A stretch of 63,698 nt of DNA from positions 387,620 to 451,317 of the forward strand of contig NW_003214508.1 of the NCBI RefSeq assembly GCF_000006405.1, given 5' to 3'. This stretch comes from Perkinsus marinus ATCC 50983 (lineage: Eukaryota > Perkinsozoa > Perkinsida > Perkinsidae). A model generated the notes under the pieces. It was not told the origin of the DNA. It did not search any database and saw only the letters and a list, made by a program, of their open reading frames with translations. Positions 11,085 to 21,463 of this stretch are shown here, piece by piece; the stretch's first letter is position 1; each line of letters starts with the position of its first letter. The position numbers and the translations under genes were made by a program.

Positions 11085-12296
11085 CTACGGTTGAATGTAC
11101 GACTCAAAAAATTTACAAGTTAATGTACCATGAGTAATCTCCTCGTCACTGTTCAAGCATCTTTCCTCAATCCTGAGATCAGTAGCACCACCATCCCACA
11201 CCAGCTTGAGCGCCTTCGGAACACCTGCCTGTTTCACAAAGGAGACCACTCGGTCGAGTAAGACGCCCAATTGATATAATCGTTTGTTCACATCATCGTT
11301 CGCCTTCGATCGTACGTCATTGAAACTATACTCTATCGGTGGTGGAAAGTGGCCCTTCTTGTGCCAGCCCAGAACCAACTTGTCCACCTTGCCGAGTAGC
11401 ATTTGGTAGAATGTGGACCTCCAAGGAAAGTCAGGGAAAAAGGCGCTCTTGGTCTTCATCTCGACCACTGCACCATCAGCATCGTTGAAGGTTCCACTCG
11501 CACGATGATGCAGGCCCGTGGCACTATCATTGCATGGTCGCCAAGGCCCTTCTGGGCAAGCACCATCATTCAAGGGCTTATCGAGTGCATCTACTTCAGT
11601 TCGCACCACCACCTTGAAACCATCGAGGTTGAGCAGAATAAGCCTGAAGTACCCATGCAAGGTCTTGGCCACTTCCGGCATCGTCGTAAGGCGCTCCTCG
11701 AAGACATGGCCGAACCCTAGAGGGGCAGGGGTATCCTTATGAAGGTCACATGTGAACACAACCGGTCTCCGACCATCAGGCACATCGACGATTATCTCAA
11801 AGCTTTCCTCAGCATCGGGAAAGAGAGGGGCTCCAGGCGATGCTTCTAAGAATCGTAGGAGCTTTCGAAGATTGTTGCGGTCCGTCACGAGATCTACACT
11901 ACTCCAGTCGAAGTTAGGATCACACAGCGACATAACGTGAACGATGGACTCAGTGGGCACCGACAGATCGTATTCCTCAACATAGTTAGACGCTTGCCTG
12001 AAGGTCACAGAACAACACAGTGAAAAATATACGACCAACGTTTTTCACCTGATTTCCCTCTGCAGTGTGAAAGACCTCCTCGCTGGCTTGTAAACAGGTG
12101 GCACTCCAGGTACCACTATACGTGGTTCCTTCAGAGTTGATGTTGTGTCCCAAGAGTACGACCCTATGGTCTTGGTCCCCCACTGAGCTTCTCTCGCCGT
12201 TTCTTGAACCTCTTCCAACGGTATACTGTACGGCAATTGAGCAGTACCACGAGATTTCTTAGAAGCTGGAGACAATGCCTCACCGTCCGAGTTCAT
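11085..12296 (-). CDS. Rai1/DXO-like family protein, copy A
   Basis: Two exons: 12296 to about 12050 (MNSDGEALSPASKK... IGSYSWDTTS ... IVVPGVPPVYKP) and about 11999-11085, joined in phase over a 51-nt intron (REI-R-QASNYVEEYDL). The order IGSYxW, PxIxVPGxPPxY, NFDWSSVDLVTDRNNLRKLL, GFGHVFEE, VVVRTEVDA and VVEMKTK matches a family common in fungi that is often mislabelled geranylgeranyl pyrophosphate synthetase. The EVD and EMK pair resembles the metal site of DXO/Rai1 decapping nucleases, so an RNA 5'-end hydrolase is a reasonable guess, not a demonstrated function. About 390 residues. A paralogue lies 300 bp upstream on the same strand. Confidence 0.7.
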
Positions 12297-12599
12297 CAGA
12301 GGTTTCCTACAGTGAGTAAGTGACTGCCAATATACACTAACCCCACTTGGTTAAACTCAAGGACTGGCATCGTGATATGGTGATAAAGCCTCTGTTCTTG
12401 TTCACACTGCTGCTGCTGTTGATGATGAATTGTGCACCAAAATAATATACCAAATAATCGTTGACAGAAATAGAATTGATGATGATGTCCAGCAGTACTT
12501 GTACGTTACAATGACGGTAGAGATGATGATAATTGGAACAATCAATCTTAATGCTAATAGTAGTAGTGTTCACAAGCATCACCAAACTAGACGTGGAGA

Positions 12600-13969
12600 C
12601 TAGTCCCACTCATTCCTTCTAGCCTTCACAATAAGCTTGCTACTCTTGCCATTCCAAACAATAGTCGATAGCTTTCCATAGCTCAAGTCAAGTAACTCCT
12701 CCAGAAGGCTCCCCAACTGAGCCCATCGTTTATTGATATCATCAGTGGCTTTCGCCTTCACTTCAGCAAGGGTGAATTCCTCAACTTTAACGAGATGCCC
12801 TTCCTGGTGTCGACCAACCGCTAGCTTGTCACTATCACCGAGGGCCATCTGATAGTAGGCCGCTTTGAAGCCTGCACGGGGGCATTTCAACGTACGGCAC
12901 TTCAGCTCCACCGTAGTATCATTAGGATCGAACACCCCAGCCTTTTGGGTCCATACAGCACACCGACCTTCATCACAGAATTCCCAGCCGTCATCAGACA
13001 ACTCCACCCCTCCACTCTGCGCTTCCTTCACAAGAGCGTCAACCTCCGCCCTGACTACCACATTGAGATTGCCCAGTTTGAGCATTGAAAAACGATGATG
13101 ACGATAAAGAGCCTCTGAGCCAGGCGGTGTGGTAGTCATCGTCATTTTGAAAGAGTTCTTATACTCTCTGTAACTCGCGTGGTGTCTATAGCTCCATTCA
13201 ACTGTCGCCGGTTCGCCATTGATAGCACCGTTAAGAGGAAACTCAAAGGGCTTGGACTTCTGATTAGGGCTCGTAAGGGCTCCTATGAATCGTAATAGGT
13301 CACACAGTGTCCCTCGGTTGGTGACCAAGTCGACATTGGACCAATCGAAATCGGGAGTGCACTTCTCAATAACACGTTGGGCAGCCCTAAGAGGATAGGA
13401 CAGGTCGTAGTGCATCAAGACGTCTTCAGGCCCCCTAAAAGCAAACATTCACACCACCAATTGAATAACACTTACTCCAATTTCTTTTCCAATTCGATGT
13501 CCCCCTCCGCTGTACTTGGCGGAGTGTAAAGAGGTGGCACTCCCGGTATCACAATATAGGTATCCGAAGCGGTAGAGTTCCGATGGCACGAGTACGACCC
13601 AATAGCTTTAATGCTCCACTCGAAAGGTTCTTTCCCGAGCCCATCAATAGTTTGCTGTCTATCAACAACCCCTATATATGTGGCAGCTCTCGCCAAGTTG
13701 AGACGCTTGCCGGTGGGGCTGAGGTCACCAGGACCAACGTCAAATGAGCTCGAGTCCCCCCTGCCCGACGATGACCCATATCGGTTATTCTTGTCGGATG
13801 GACTACCACCATCAGAGTGCCACACATAGCGCTCAGGCAAGCCTCGCGAACCGTGGTTGATAGCAGGCGTATATCGATACTGTCTTCGCATTGATGGCGA
13901 CAATCGTCTTGGTGGTCTACGCCGTTGAGAGGGAGATGTCCGTGCCCCATCCGCCAGGGCCGCCGTCAT
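12600..13969 (-). CDS. Rai1/DXO-like family protein, copy B
   Basis: Tandem paralogue of the gene at 11085-12296. Exon 1 (13969-13475) has an arginine/serine-rich N-terminal extension of about 110 residues that copy A lacks, then IGSYSCHRN and YIVIPGVPPLYTPP. A 41-nt intron joins in phase (KKLE-GPEDVLMHYDL) to exon 2, ending RRNEWD at 12600. Shared landmarks: DFDWSNVDLVTNRGTLCDLL, VVVRAEVDAL and TVELKCR, keeping the acidic and Glu-x-Lys positions expected of a DXO-like site. Divergence between the copies is large, so the duplication is old. The basic extension might direct localisation; this is inference. Confidence 0.7.
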
Positions 13970-14249
13970 AGCAAATGGAGAAAGCTCCAGCTACTTTCAT
14001 GGACTCTTCAACCGAGCAGGAGAGTACGCTGAACTCGACGACTAATGACTGTTAGCAGAGACGTGTTCACATTTATTAGAAATTGAGGATAGTTGAGGGA
14101 ATTCAAGTGCTAATGTCGGCAGCTGCTTCGATGGCTTCATCATGATCATCATACCACTGGAAGAGCCAACTGCTGCTTTCACAACGATTATGTATTTTTG
14201 TCATTTTTCTACTATTACTACTCCTACTCCGAAGCATTCATGTAGGGCC
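13970..14249. other. Intergenic
   Basis: 280 bp between copy B's start and the next minus-strand stop. No exon seen. Confidence 0.5.
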
Positions 14250-15873
14250 TTATAGCGCTGGATTGATGGTGGCATGTGGCATCAACAGTAAAGCTGGATC
14301 GAAACCCTCATTGGCTACCCAACGGCCCAACTCCTCACGAACGGACACCATGCCCGGGTATTGGGAGACCATCTGATCGACATCATCCACCTTCCACAGC
14401 CACTGTCCGAGCTTACCTGACGGAACATTCTAGCGGTAGCGGCCTCGTCAGTCTCCCTCCTCGCCGAATCCATCAAGGTCGACTGAGCCGTGCCAGCTAT
14501 CTCCACTACACGGGTCATGAAAGACACTAAGAAGATGAAGAAATGAGTACAGTTCACCTGCAAGCAAAGTCTACCTAGAGTTGGGATGTGATGCTCTCTG
14601 ATGCCAGCCTTGAACAATATCATACAGTCCAATAAGCCTGGTCCATGTGGGTAGGGACGGATAGCCTGAAAGCCATCCTAAACACCAGAAGAACTCCTAC
14701 TACAACCCTACGTCCTTATGCAAGCCAGCCGCCTTGAAGGCCCACATGAGGTACCCTCTCCTCAGATTCAAAACGTCAGTATCCCATGATATGATGTAGT
14801 TGAAGGCCTCGCGGTGGACATGGAATCCGCTCTCACTGAGAGCTGATGCCAATTTGGTAGAGAGATCGATGGCCTGATAATAACAACAAGAAGCGCTAGT
14901 GACCCGAGGACAGGGCCAAGTAGTACCTGGTCCGTCTCGGACGGTGGTGTACTCTTTGGGGTCGACTGAGTCAATGGCTCATTCCCGGTACTGTCCCTTT
15001 CGGTAGGGCTTGGTGAAGACGTGCTGTTTGGGGTGATGATCCTCATACCACTGGTAGGGGCAGACTCAGCGAGCCGCCTTGCCGTAGGAGGGGAAGAGGA
15101 CGAGGAGGAGGAGGCCACTGATTTCTGGAGCATACCACTCGTGAGCCGTATCGCTCCTCTGTTACTCCACTACATGGTTGAGAGGCGTCGAACGCTGTGG
15201 AGTGAACTCCTGGGCAGACAGGCTCCCAGGCGTGTTGCGGCTACAAGGGGTAACCACGGAAGATCCAACGGGCGCAGCAACAGGGGCGGGTGATACACAT
15301 CTGACACCACTCAATGGGAAGCTCTCCAAGCCTCAACGATTCACCCTCTCGAAAGCTCAGCTGCTACAGCACTAGCTACCGACTTCTCAACAGTGGCCAC
15401 AGCGTTGAGGAATTGCCCACGGTGGACAGTGAGGACGTCCTGATAGAGGAGACCTTATAGGGCCGTCGGTAGCCTAGGGAAATGTGTGACCTGTATGCCT
15501 TGCATCTTGGACTGGACCTCTTCCCCCAGCTCCTTCTGCTCAATCCTGGCGATTTCAACTCTATGATCCACCATTTGAACGTGGGTCATCAGAGTGCCGA
15601 TTTGATTCCGCATATCGTCCTCAAGCTGGTGATAGGAGTAATAGAACATTCACTACAGTGATGGGCCCTACTTTACTAAGCCTGGCCTCCATAGAGGACA
15701 TGATGGAGTCCTTCAACAGCACCGCCAGACGCTCAATGCCGTCACTTCCCCTGGTAGGAGTCGGTGAAGGTGGGGACAAAGACGCCCTAGTCGAGACCAC
15801 TGGGGTACCTACCATAACCAGATCCCCGGGGGGCACTGCTACCCAGACCACGCACCAACGGCGCCAAGCTCAT
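14250..15873 (-). CDS. Hypothetical multi-exon protein with coiled coil
   Basis: Not recognised. Minus-strand exons include GSDGIERLAVLLKDSIMSSM (about 15740), a heptad-like stretch MTHVQMVDHRVEIARIEQKE (about 15600-15490), a Ser/Pro/Thr-rich linker around 15130-14940, and the helical block AIDLSTKLASALSESGFHVH followed by WDTDVLNLRRGYLMWAFKAAG. The C-terminal exons give TAQSTLMDSARRETDEAATA and VREELGRWVANEGFDPALLL, stop TAA at 14250. Several joins are phase-consistent with introns of 40-60 nt. The N-terminus is unsettled: ATG at 15873 is in frame with only part of exon 1. A structural or scaffold role is possible but unproven. Confidence 0.5.
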
Positions 15874-16290
15874 GCTCACAAGCACGACGACTATCGGGAC
15901 TAAGGCGATCCAATGGGGCTTTTGGACCATGAAACGGGGTTTTATTGGTATGCACGGTGGACTGCTAAGACGAGTAATGATAAGTAACCGAGCAGTAGAG
16001 GCCTACCATGGGCATGGTCAGTTGACAGGTACGAATAACAAGCAACTACGAGTGATAAGAGTTGTGGTATTGACCACTGAACCCAACCCTGATAGGAAAC
16101 ATAACAGTAGTAGTAACATCAGACCAAGTACTATGAGAGGCCATGGTGGCCGCCTCTACTACTGCATAAGGACTTGTAGGGAGTGACTGCTATTGTACCT
16201 ACTACTCTGGTGACCCGGCCTACTAGCTCTGGTGTCGCGTTATGAGCATAGCTGATAAGGGTGTCCTAGAAACGGGGTAAGTCACCTCAG

Positions 16291-16400
16291 TTAGACTTCA
16301 TCTACATCCTTCAAGTCAACTCTGAACACAATTTCAAAAGTGCAGGATACGCCTCGTATCTTGCGCACTGCGAAGATTTTCACCTTCACTGCGCCACGAA
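16291..16400 (-). CDS. Possible terminal exon of an unknown gene
   Basis: A minus-strand frame after a possible splice acceptor, TTTCGTGGCGCAG, reads VKVKIFAVRKIRGVSCTFEI onward and ends FRVDLKDVDEV at TAA 16291. The pattern of alternating hydrophobic residues looks like a beta-rich domain end, but no partner exon was securely found. Confidence 0.25.
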
Positions 16401-16508
16401 ATATCGCTCCTTAACCGCCTGACCATAGAGGAAACCGCAGGGGGTCCAGAGAGTTTCATCCGCGACTGTTGGCTGTAGACTGCCACCTGAACTCGGAAGG
16501 TTAGTCCT

Positions 16509-16832
16509 CAGTGGTGGCCAGGGAGGTAAGGGCCAACAGCGCTACGACCACTTCCAAAAGCTGAGATACCCTCAACATTACAGCACACATTTCTGTGCCA
16601 GTATGATACCGCCTATACAGTTGACGACGGCCACATCTCGGACCGTGTATCGATGCACATAACACTGCATGGGCTTGGGAGCACCAGGGTGAGAGTCGAA
16701 ACCATCACTGCTGCTGATGATGACCATGGCGAGTCTTTCAGCAGCCAACTCCCATGAACGATGATTGGTCGGACATAGTACCATAGGCCACAAGGGAACG
16801 GCTACGATCAGGACATGGCCCAAGACCACCAC
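16509..16832 (-). CDS. Hypothetical protein fragment, two exons
   Basis: Reads VPLWPMVLCPTNHRSWELAA onward to YTVRDVAVVNCIG. A 49-nt intron (GTATCATACTGG...CTCAG) joins in phase to AFGSGRSAVGPYLPGHH and a stop at 16509. Start and family are unknown. An alternative reading in another frame at 16500-16575 would give a signal-peptide-like stretch, so this model is weak. Confidence 0.25.
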
Positions 16833-17162
16833 TCCAACTCAACTACTATATTAAGTTAATGTTCGTTCATTCGACAAGTGGGCCGTTCCCTTGACCTCTC
16901 ACGAGCCAGAGTTTGCTAACGTTTGTCAGGGGAGTGCGAGGAGGAGGAGGTCTATGGTGACGCGGGTGTGATGGTATTAGTGATGACGAAAAATTAGCGG
17001 TAGAGAACAAGAATGATCATCATCATTTGGTGGTTGAATTATACATAAAAATATCATCATCGCCGCATTAGGAATAATAACAACAACGATAAGCAGCAGC
17101 AGCAGCAGCAGTATGGACAATAACACTACACTCGACAGGGCGGCCAGACAGCAACGCTAGTG
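16833..17162. other. Intergenic with an AGC microsatellite
   Basis: Contains AGC repeats at about 17092-17111. Otherwise no feature seen. Confidence 0.5.
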
Positions 17163-19233
17163 CTAAACCCCAACCATGAACGAGATCAGGGCATCCTCAG
17201 CAACAGTGTTCATTCGTCCTTGTAGTCTAGTCAAACGTCGTATGGCCGAATCGAACGTGGGCCGGTTGGCAGGGTTAGGATCAAGACAAGTGTCCAACAA
17301 ATGGCGAACTTCAGATGGAGCAGACCCACACAGATGTGGCAGCGTGCCATCACCGTAGCCCACATAGGCCCGTATCTGAGGAGTCATCACCATCACAGTT
17401 GGTCGAGACGGACTACCTGTGCATTAGTAAAACCAGCATATGCTCTACGGCATGTCAGCAACTCCCAGAGGAGAACCCCGAAACTATAAATATCGCAACG
17501 GTGGTCTATGCCCAGTTGAGATTGCCACACAGGTAAACGTAGGACCTAGTATAGGAGAAAATAGAACAGTACAGAACCCCAGTGCTACTACTTCAGGGGC
17601 CATATAACGTGGGTCTCGAACAAGTACTCTCCTCTCCGTTACACACAGCTCATCGTGCATTGAGGTTACTGTATTGTCCACACCAGAGGGAGTAGTCACC
17701 TGAAGACCAGCGATAAATCAAAAAAGGGATGTGAAAATACGACTATATTATCAAACCAATAGTGAATAATTGTGAATAGTGCATAATCAATGTTATATCT
17801 AGATCTATAATCTGTGTCTATTAAAGTTATATCTGCTCTACCGTTGGTCCTGGCCCCTACTACCTTATAGTAGTCCATATCATCAGTCGGTCACTGCTCC
17901 TGCTGGTGGTGGTGTCACACAAGATGCAGTCCGACTCCCTTCGGAATCAATTCGTTTGCTATAACGACTATGTGCTGACCTTCTCATGCCTTCTCCCGGA
18001 AGAAGGAGAAAACAGGACTCTATTTCATTGAGGCAAAAGTCGGTCAGTTTAACGTTGAAGGATGAGTCCACCAGAACATTCGATGGTTTCAAATCTAGGT
18101 GCCCACCAGGACCATGGCCCAAACCTGGTATACGGCCCAGATAGCTGCATGCCACAGCAATGCCTCTAGCTACGTGTAGTGCCATTGATACTGGTAAGGG
18201 CGGCCTCACAATCTCATGCTTCTTCCCACCAGGTGGACAACGATCGTAGTGGAGTAGGTCTTCCAAACTACCATACTCTGCAAACTCCCATACAATGCAG
18301 TAGTACGGCTCGCTGATAGCGACCCCCATGAACAGGCAAATGTTCGTGTGCCGAATTTGGTCCAGATGCCGCACGGCTGACCACCACTTGTTAGAGTTCA
18401 CCAACTGGGCCCTGTACATTCTGATGGCCACATCCTTGCCAAGCCAACTCCCTCGGTAACTCCCACGGGGCTGTTCTCCGGCCGAGAGTCTAGTCGTGGG
18501 CCAAAGTCTAGCTCCTCGAAAGGGATGTACCAGGTCTCATCGGGTACCTCCCCTAGGGTAGGCTGAATAGCCGTGACTGAGCTAAGGCTCTGACTAGAGC
18601 TCAGCAGAGGCCTGTTCAGGCGAGCGCTACTGCCACTAGTACTGGCTGAGCTCAGGTATAGAGGACCACCAGGGCGAGAGGACCAAGCATGTTCATATGA
18701 CATCGACAAATCGTGTCGGAGCTGAAGAGCATGCGTCACGCGCCACGAAATTATGGAAGGCGGAGACTACCTGATCAATAGCCGCGAGTATCTTAGTCCG
18801 GTGCCCAAGAGATTTCAACCCGAGTCGTGACTTCAAAAATTGACCACTGACCAGCAGCAGTGTTGGTCCCGTCACATGAGCTCTTCTAAAAGTATCACCT
18901 AACATTATGACCATCAAAACAAACCGCGATTACTAAGCCCTAGCACTCACCGTATTGGCCCATGTGGACCACTCTAGTCAACCACTTCACGACGTCCTCA
19001 GTATTCCATTCTACAACAGACCTTGGGGCTGGTCCCAAGCCAGAGGAGGACGAGGCAGGCTGCCCAATGCCACTTGACCCAAGCCCATCAGGAAGGGACA
19101 GGACCGTGCTCCTATAGCTACTATAGGACTGCTGTCTATTTGACTCCACTCGAGATTTGGGCGCCCTTGATACTTTCCGGGCTCCCATGGTCGAAGTAAA
19201 ATCATTACCACTATTGCCATCGCTAGTAGACAT
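17163..19233 (-). CDS. SAM-domain TKL-type protein kinase, catalytic residues degenerate
   Basis: Start chosen at ATG 19233 (MSTSDGNSGNDFTS). An N-terminal SAM domain (VVEWNTEDVVKWLTRVVHMG ... FLKSRLGLKSLGHRTKIL) crosses two introns of about 49-50 nt. A Ser-rich linker follows, then WYIPFEELDFGPRL and a kinase domain: GSYRGSWLGKDVAIRMYR, RHTNICLFMGV, HLDLKPSNVLVD, KLTDFC, RDPRYMAPEV, HRCDIYSFGVLLWELL and DPNPANRPTF, stop at 17163. The usual VAIK lysine is Arg and DFG is DFC, so catalysis is doubtful. A frame change near 18465 at the glycine loop is unexplained by a GT-AG intron and may be an error or a break. One intron (18722-18770) carries a motif shared with other genes' introns. Confidence 0.8.
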
Positions 19234-19286
19234 TTTATTCGAGGATCTGCATAAGAGCAACATGATCTCTAATACCACTCCTCTTC

Positions 19287-20094
19287 CTACTCATCGGAGC
19301 ACCCAGCAGCCGTCCTTTCCTCACCCCCAAAACGGTCAGACTCGTTTCTACTATGAACCGAATCAGACCCTCTGCAAGACGTGTCACCACTATTCCGACC
19401 CCACCAACAGCCCTCACTAGGCCTTCGATTCACACGATTCTGGTCGATCAAGCTTCCCTCGGACCAGACCTGATAATAACGTTGCCCACAATAACACAGT
19501 CTGCAATAATCTATACCTCATAGTAAGTGACCCCAACACCACTACTGCCACCAAAGGGGGAGAAGTGGTACCCCTTGCCGTCCTTACGACCAGCCTTAAA
19601 CTCGCCAACATAATAGCTGCTATCGCTTTGCTCCCATTTGCCCAAACCATCAGGCTCATCCTTCTGATCAAAGATACCAGTCTCAAAATCTTCGCTGTGC
19701 GCAATTCCGAATCCTACCTTCCATTCTCCCCTATACACAGCCCCTCCTTTGCTTATGTACACCCCAAGGCCTTCTCTCTGGGAGTCTACTACAGTACCGG
19801 AATACCCAGCTCCGTTGCTGAGACACCAAATGCTTCCTTTCCACTACTTATTCCCCACCTTTACTACTTATATAAAATAGTCCCATCCCCTTGCCACTTG
19901 CCTCTATCGTCCCTGACGAGGCCCAGCATAGCATCACCAGTATGCTCTTCAATTACAGCGGAGTCTGGCTGGCAACCGTAGGGACCAATCGCCTTGTAAA
20001 ATGACGTCCGCCTGTGGTGGGTAGCAGTAGTATCGCAATTCTCCGCATCCTGTTCGTTCCTGCCCGCCCGAGTGAGCTTGCCTAAGCTGACCAT
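19287..20094 (-). CDS. MORN-repeat protein
   Basis: MORN repeats typically bind membranes or build cytoskeletal plates in alveolates. Start ATG 20094 (MVSLGKLTRAGRNEQ). A 50-nt intron joins GDGTILY to NNGAGYSGTVVDSQREGLGV; further repeat units are YRGEWKVGFGIAHSEDFETG, PDGLGKWEQSDSSYYVGEFK and RKDGKGYHF. A 45-nt intron after VTYYE joins to VWSEGSLIDQNRVNRRPSEG and a Ser/Gly/Arg-rich tail ending AAGCSDE at 19287. The stop lies only about 54 bp before the start of the SAM-kinase gene on the same strand. Length is about 215 residues with roughly four to five repeats. Confidence 0.72.
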
Positions 20095-20266
20095 TTGTAG
20101 CAAAGACTCACAAGCAGTCTTCGATGGGAAAAAGAAATAAAAATATTTCCACCCACTCCGAAAGGCAAACTCAAGAAACGAAATCAGTGCCGCAGAAAAG
20201 CAATTCGAGACGGGAAATTACTCACATAAAATAAGGTGCGATCTAGAAGAGCGACAGACGCTGCTA

Positions 20267-21243
20267 TCAATCGGCTCTGAACTTTGACTTCTTCAACAAG
20301 TTCATCACTCCAACGGCCACGCCCGCGACCAGAGCTGTAACGAGGATCATCTGAGAGTGAGCAGTCGATGCTTTGACGCGTAGGGGCAAGCAGTGTTGGA
20401 ATATATGTTCGCTTTCCTCAGCTGAGTCTCCTCACTAACATAGAAATCCGGGTAGAATGTATAGAAACTAATGAGAATTTCCCAAAACTTTCTCAGAACA
20501 TTCACCAACACATGTGACTGTCCGGGTTAACATTTTCCCACCCTGGTAAGGAGAGGGCCTACCTTAGTCGTGCTCCAGCTGTTGTCAGCATAATCACCAA
20601 GTTTGATTTCCAGTGGTATTCCTGGAGTGTCCTCTTTCCCTTCCAAAACACCTTAGAAAGCACCAGGATGGCAGCCTAGTGGTGATACTGATATTACCTA
20701 TGGCAACTTCACGAATCAACCTCATGCGGGCCTCATCGGAATGATCAACATCATCGTACTCTTCAGTGCAGTCAGTACCTGCTCACAAATACTACTCATA
20801 CTTTATTTCCACTACCACCGATACAACCAAGGATTGTACAATGTTCAATCACCGACTTAGTTGTAATGCAAGCGCTGGTGGTCGGTCCATACTCATACCA
20901 CTGTCACTACCGCTAGTTCGAGACTATCCCTATTACAACTGCCACCTTTACTACAATGAAAATACCCCTACAACTCATTTAGATGATATAATAACTACTA
21001 CAAGGGCCATGTGTGCTACTACCAGCATTTCGCATAAGAATACTTTCTCCACCAGGATGGTCCTCTTTAAACTTGGACACATCGAGCACTAGACCATGAA
21101 CGGATATCCTACCACGGGATGTCCTTAGCCTCCTACAGTGTGTATTACCATGCATCGTGCTTAGTGGTGTGTTTGGCCAGCTCAGCCTTGGTAATCACCC
21201 TACTTCTGATGGCATCTGTGGGACTATGGTAACCCTCAGACAT
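20267..21243 (-). CDS. Cytochrome b5, tail-anchored
   Basis: Haem electron carrier for desaturases and other membrane oxidases. Exon 1 from ATG 21243 (MSEGYHSPTDAIRS ... TKAELAKHTTKHDAW) joins over a 40-nt intron to ISVHGLVLDVSKFKEDHPGG (haem ligand in HPGG), then over a longer intron to TDCTEEYDDVDHSDEARMRL (second His in the HSDEA motif), and to a last exon MILVTALVAGVAVGVMNLLK plus a basic tail KKSKFRAD, stop 20267. The C-terminal hydrophobic segment with positive tail marks a tail anchor, probably in the ER. The last intron (about 20347-20582) is enlarged by a MITE copy. A membrane desaturase gene lies a few kb away. Confidence 0.92.
20393..20545 (+). mobile_element. MITE-like dispersed repeat, copy 1, in a cytochrome b5 intron
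   Basis: Starts GTGTTGGAATATATG, has the core TTTCCTCAGCTGAG and AATGAGAATTTCCC, and reaches CCAACACATG. The outer ends are imperfect inverted repeats. It fills most of the last intron of the cytochrome b5 gene, antisense to it. Confidence 0.75.
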
Positions 21244-21463
21244 AGTAAGGAAAGGTTGCTACAACGATACGAGAAAACGGATGATATGGAATAGGTACAT
21301 TAGTGAAACATTTGTTGTAGGTCCTCAAGACTTCGGCGCAACTTGGGTTGAGTCGTAGAATGACATTTGAGGTAAATCGATTACAAGGGCGTAGCGAGAT
21401 TTGCAATTGCGGTTCATAGCCGTGCTCTTCCCACCGCAGACTAAACCCCTATATTCCCTGACA

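Noticed and set aside
17352-17372. ACCGTAGCCCA resembling the start of a dinoflagellate-type spliced leader
   Set aside because: Only the first few bases match; the rest of the leader and a donor site are absent, and it lies in the kinase coding exon.
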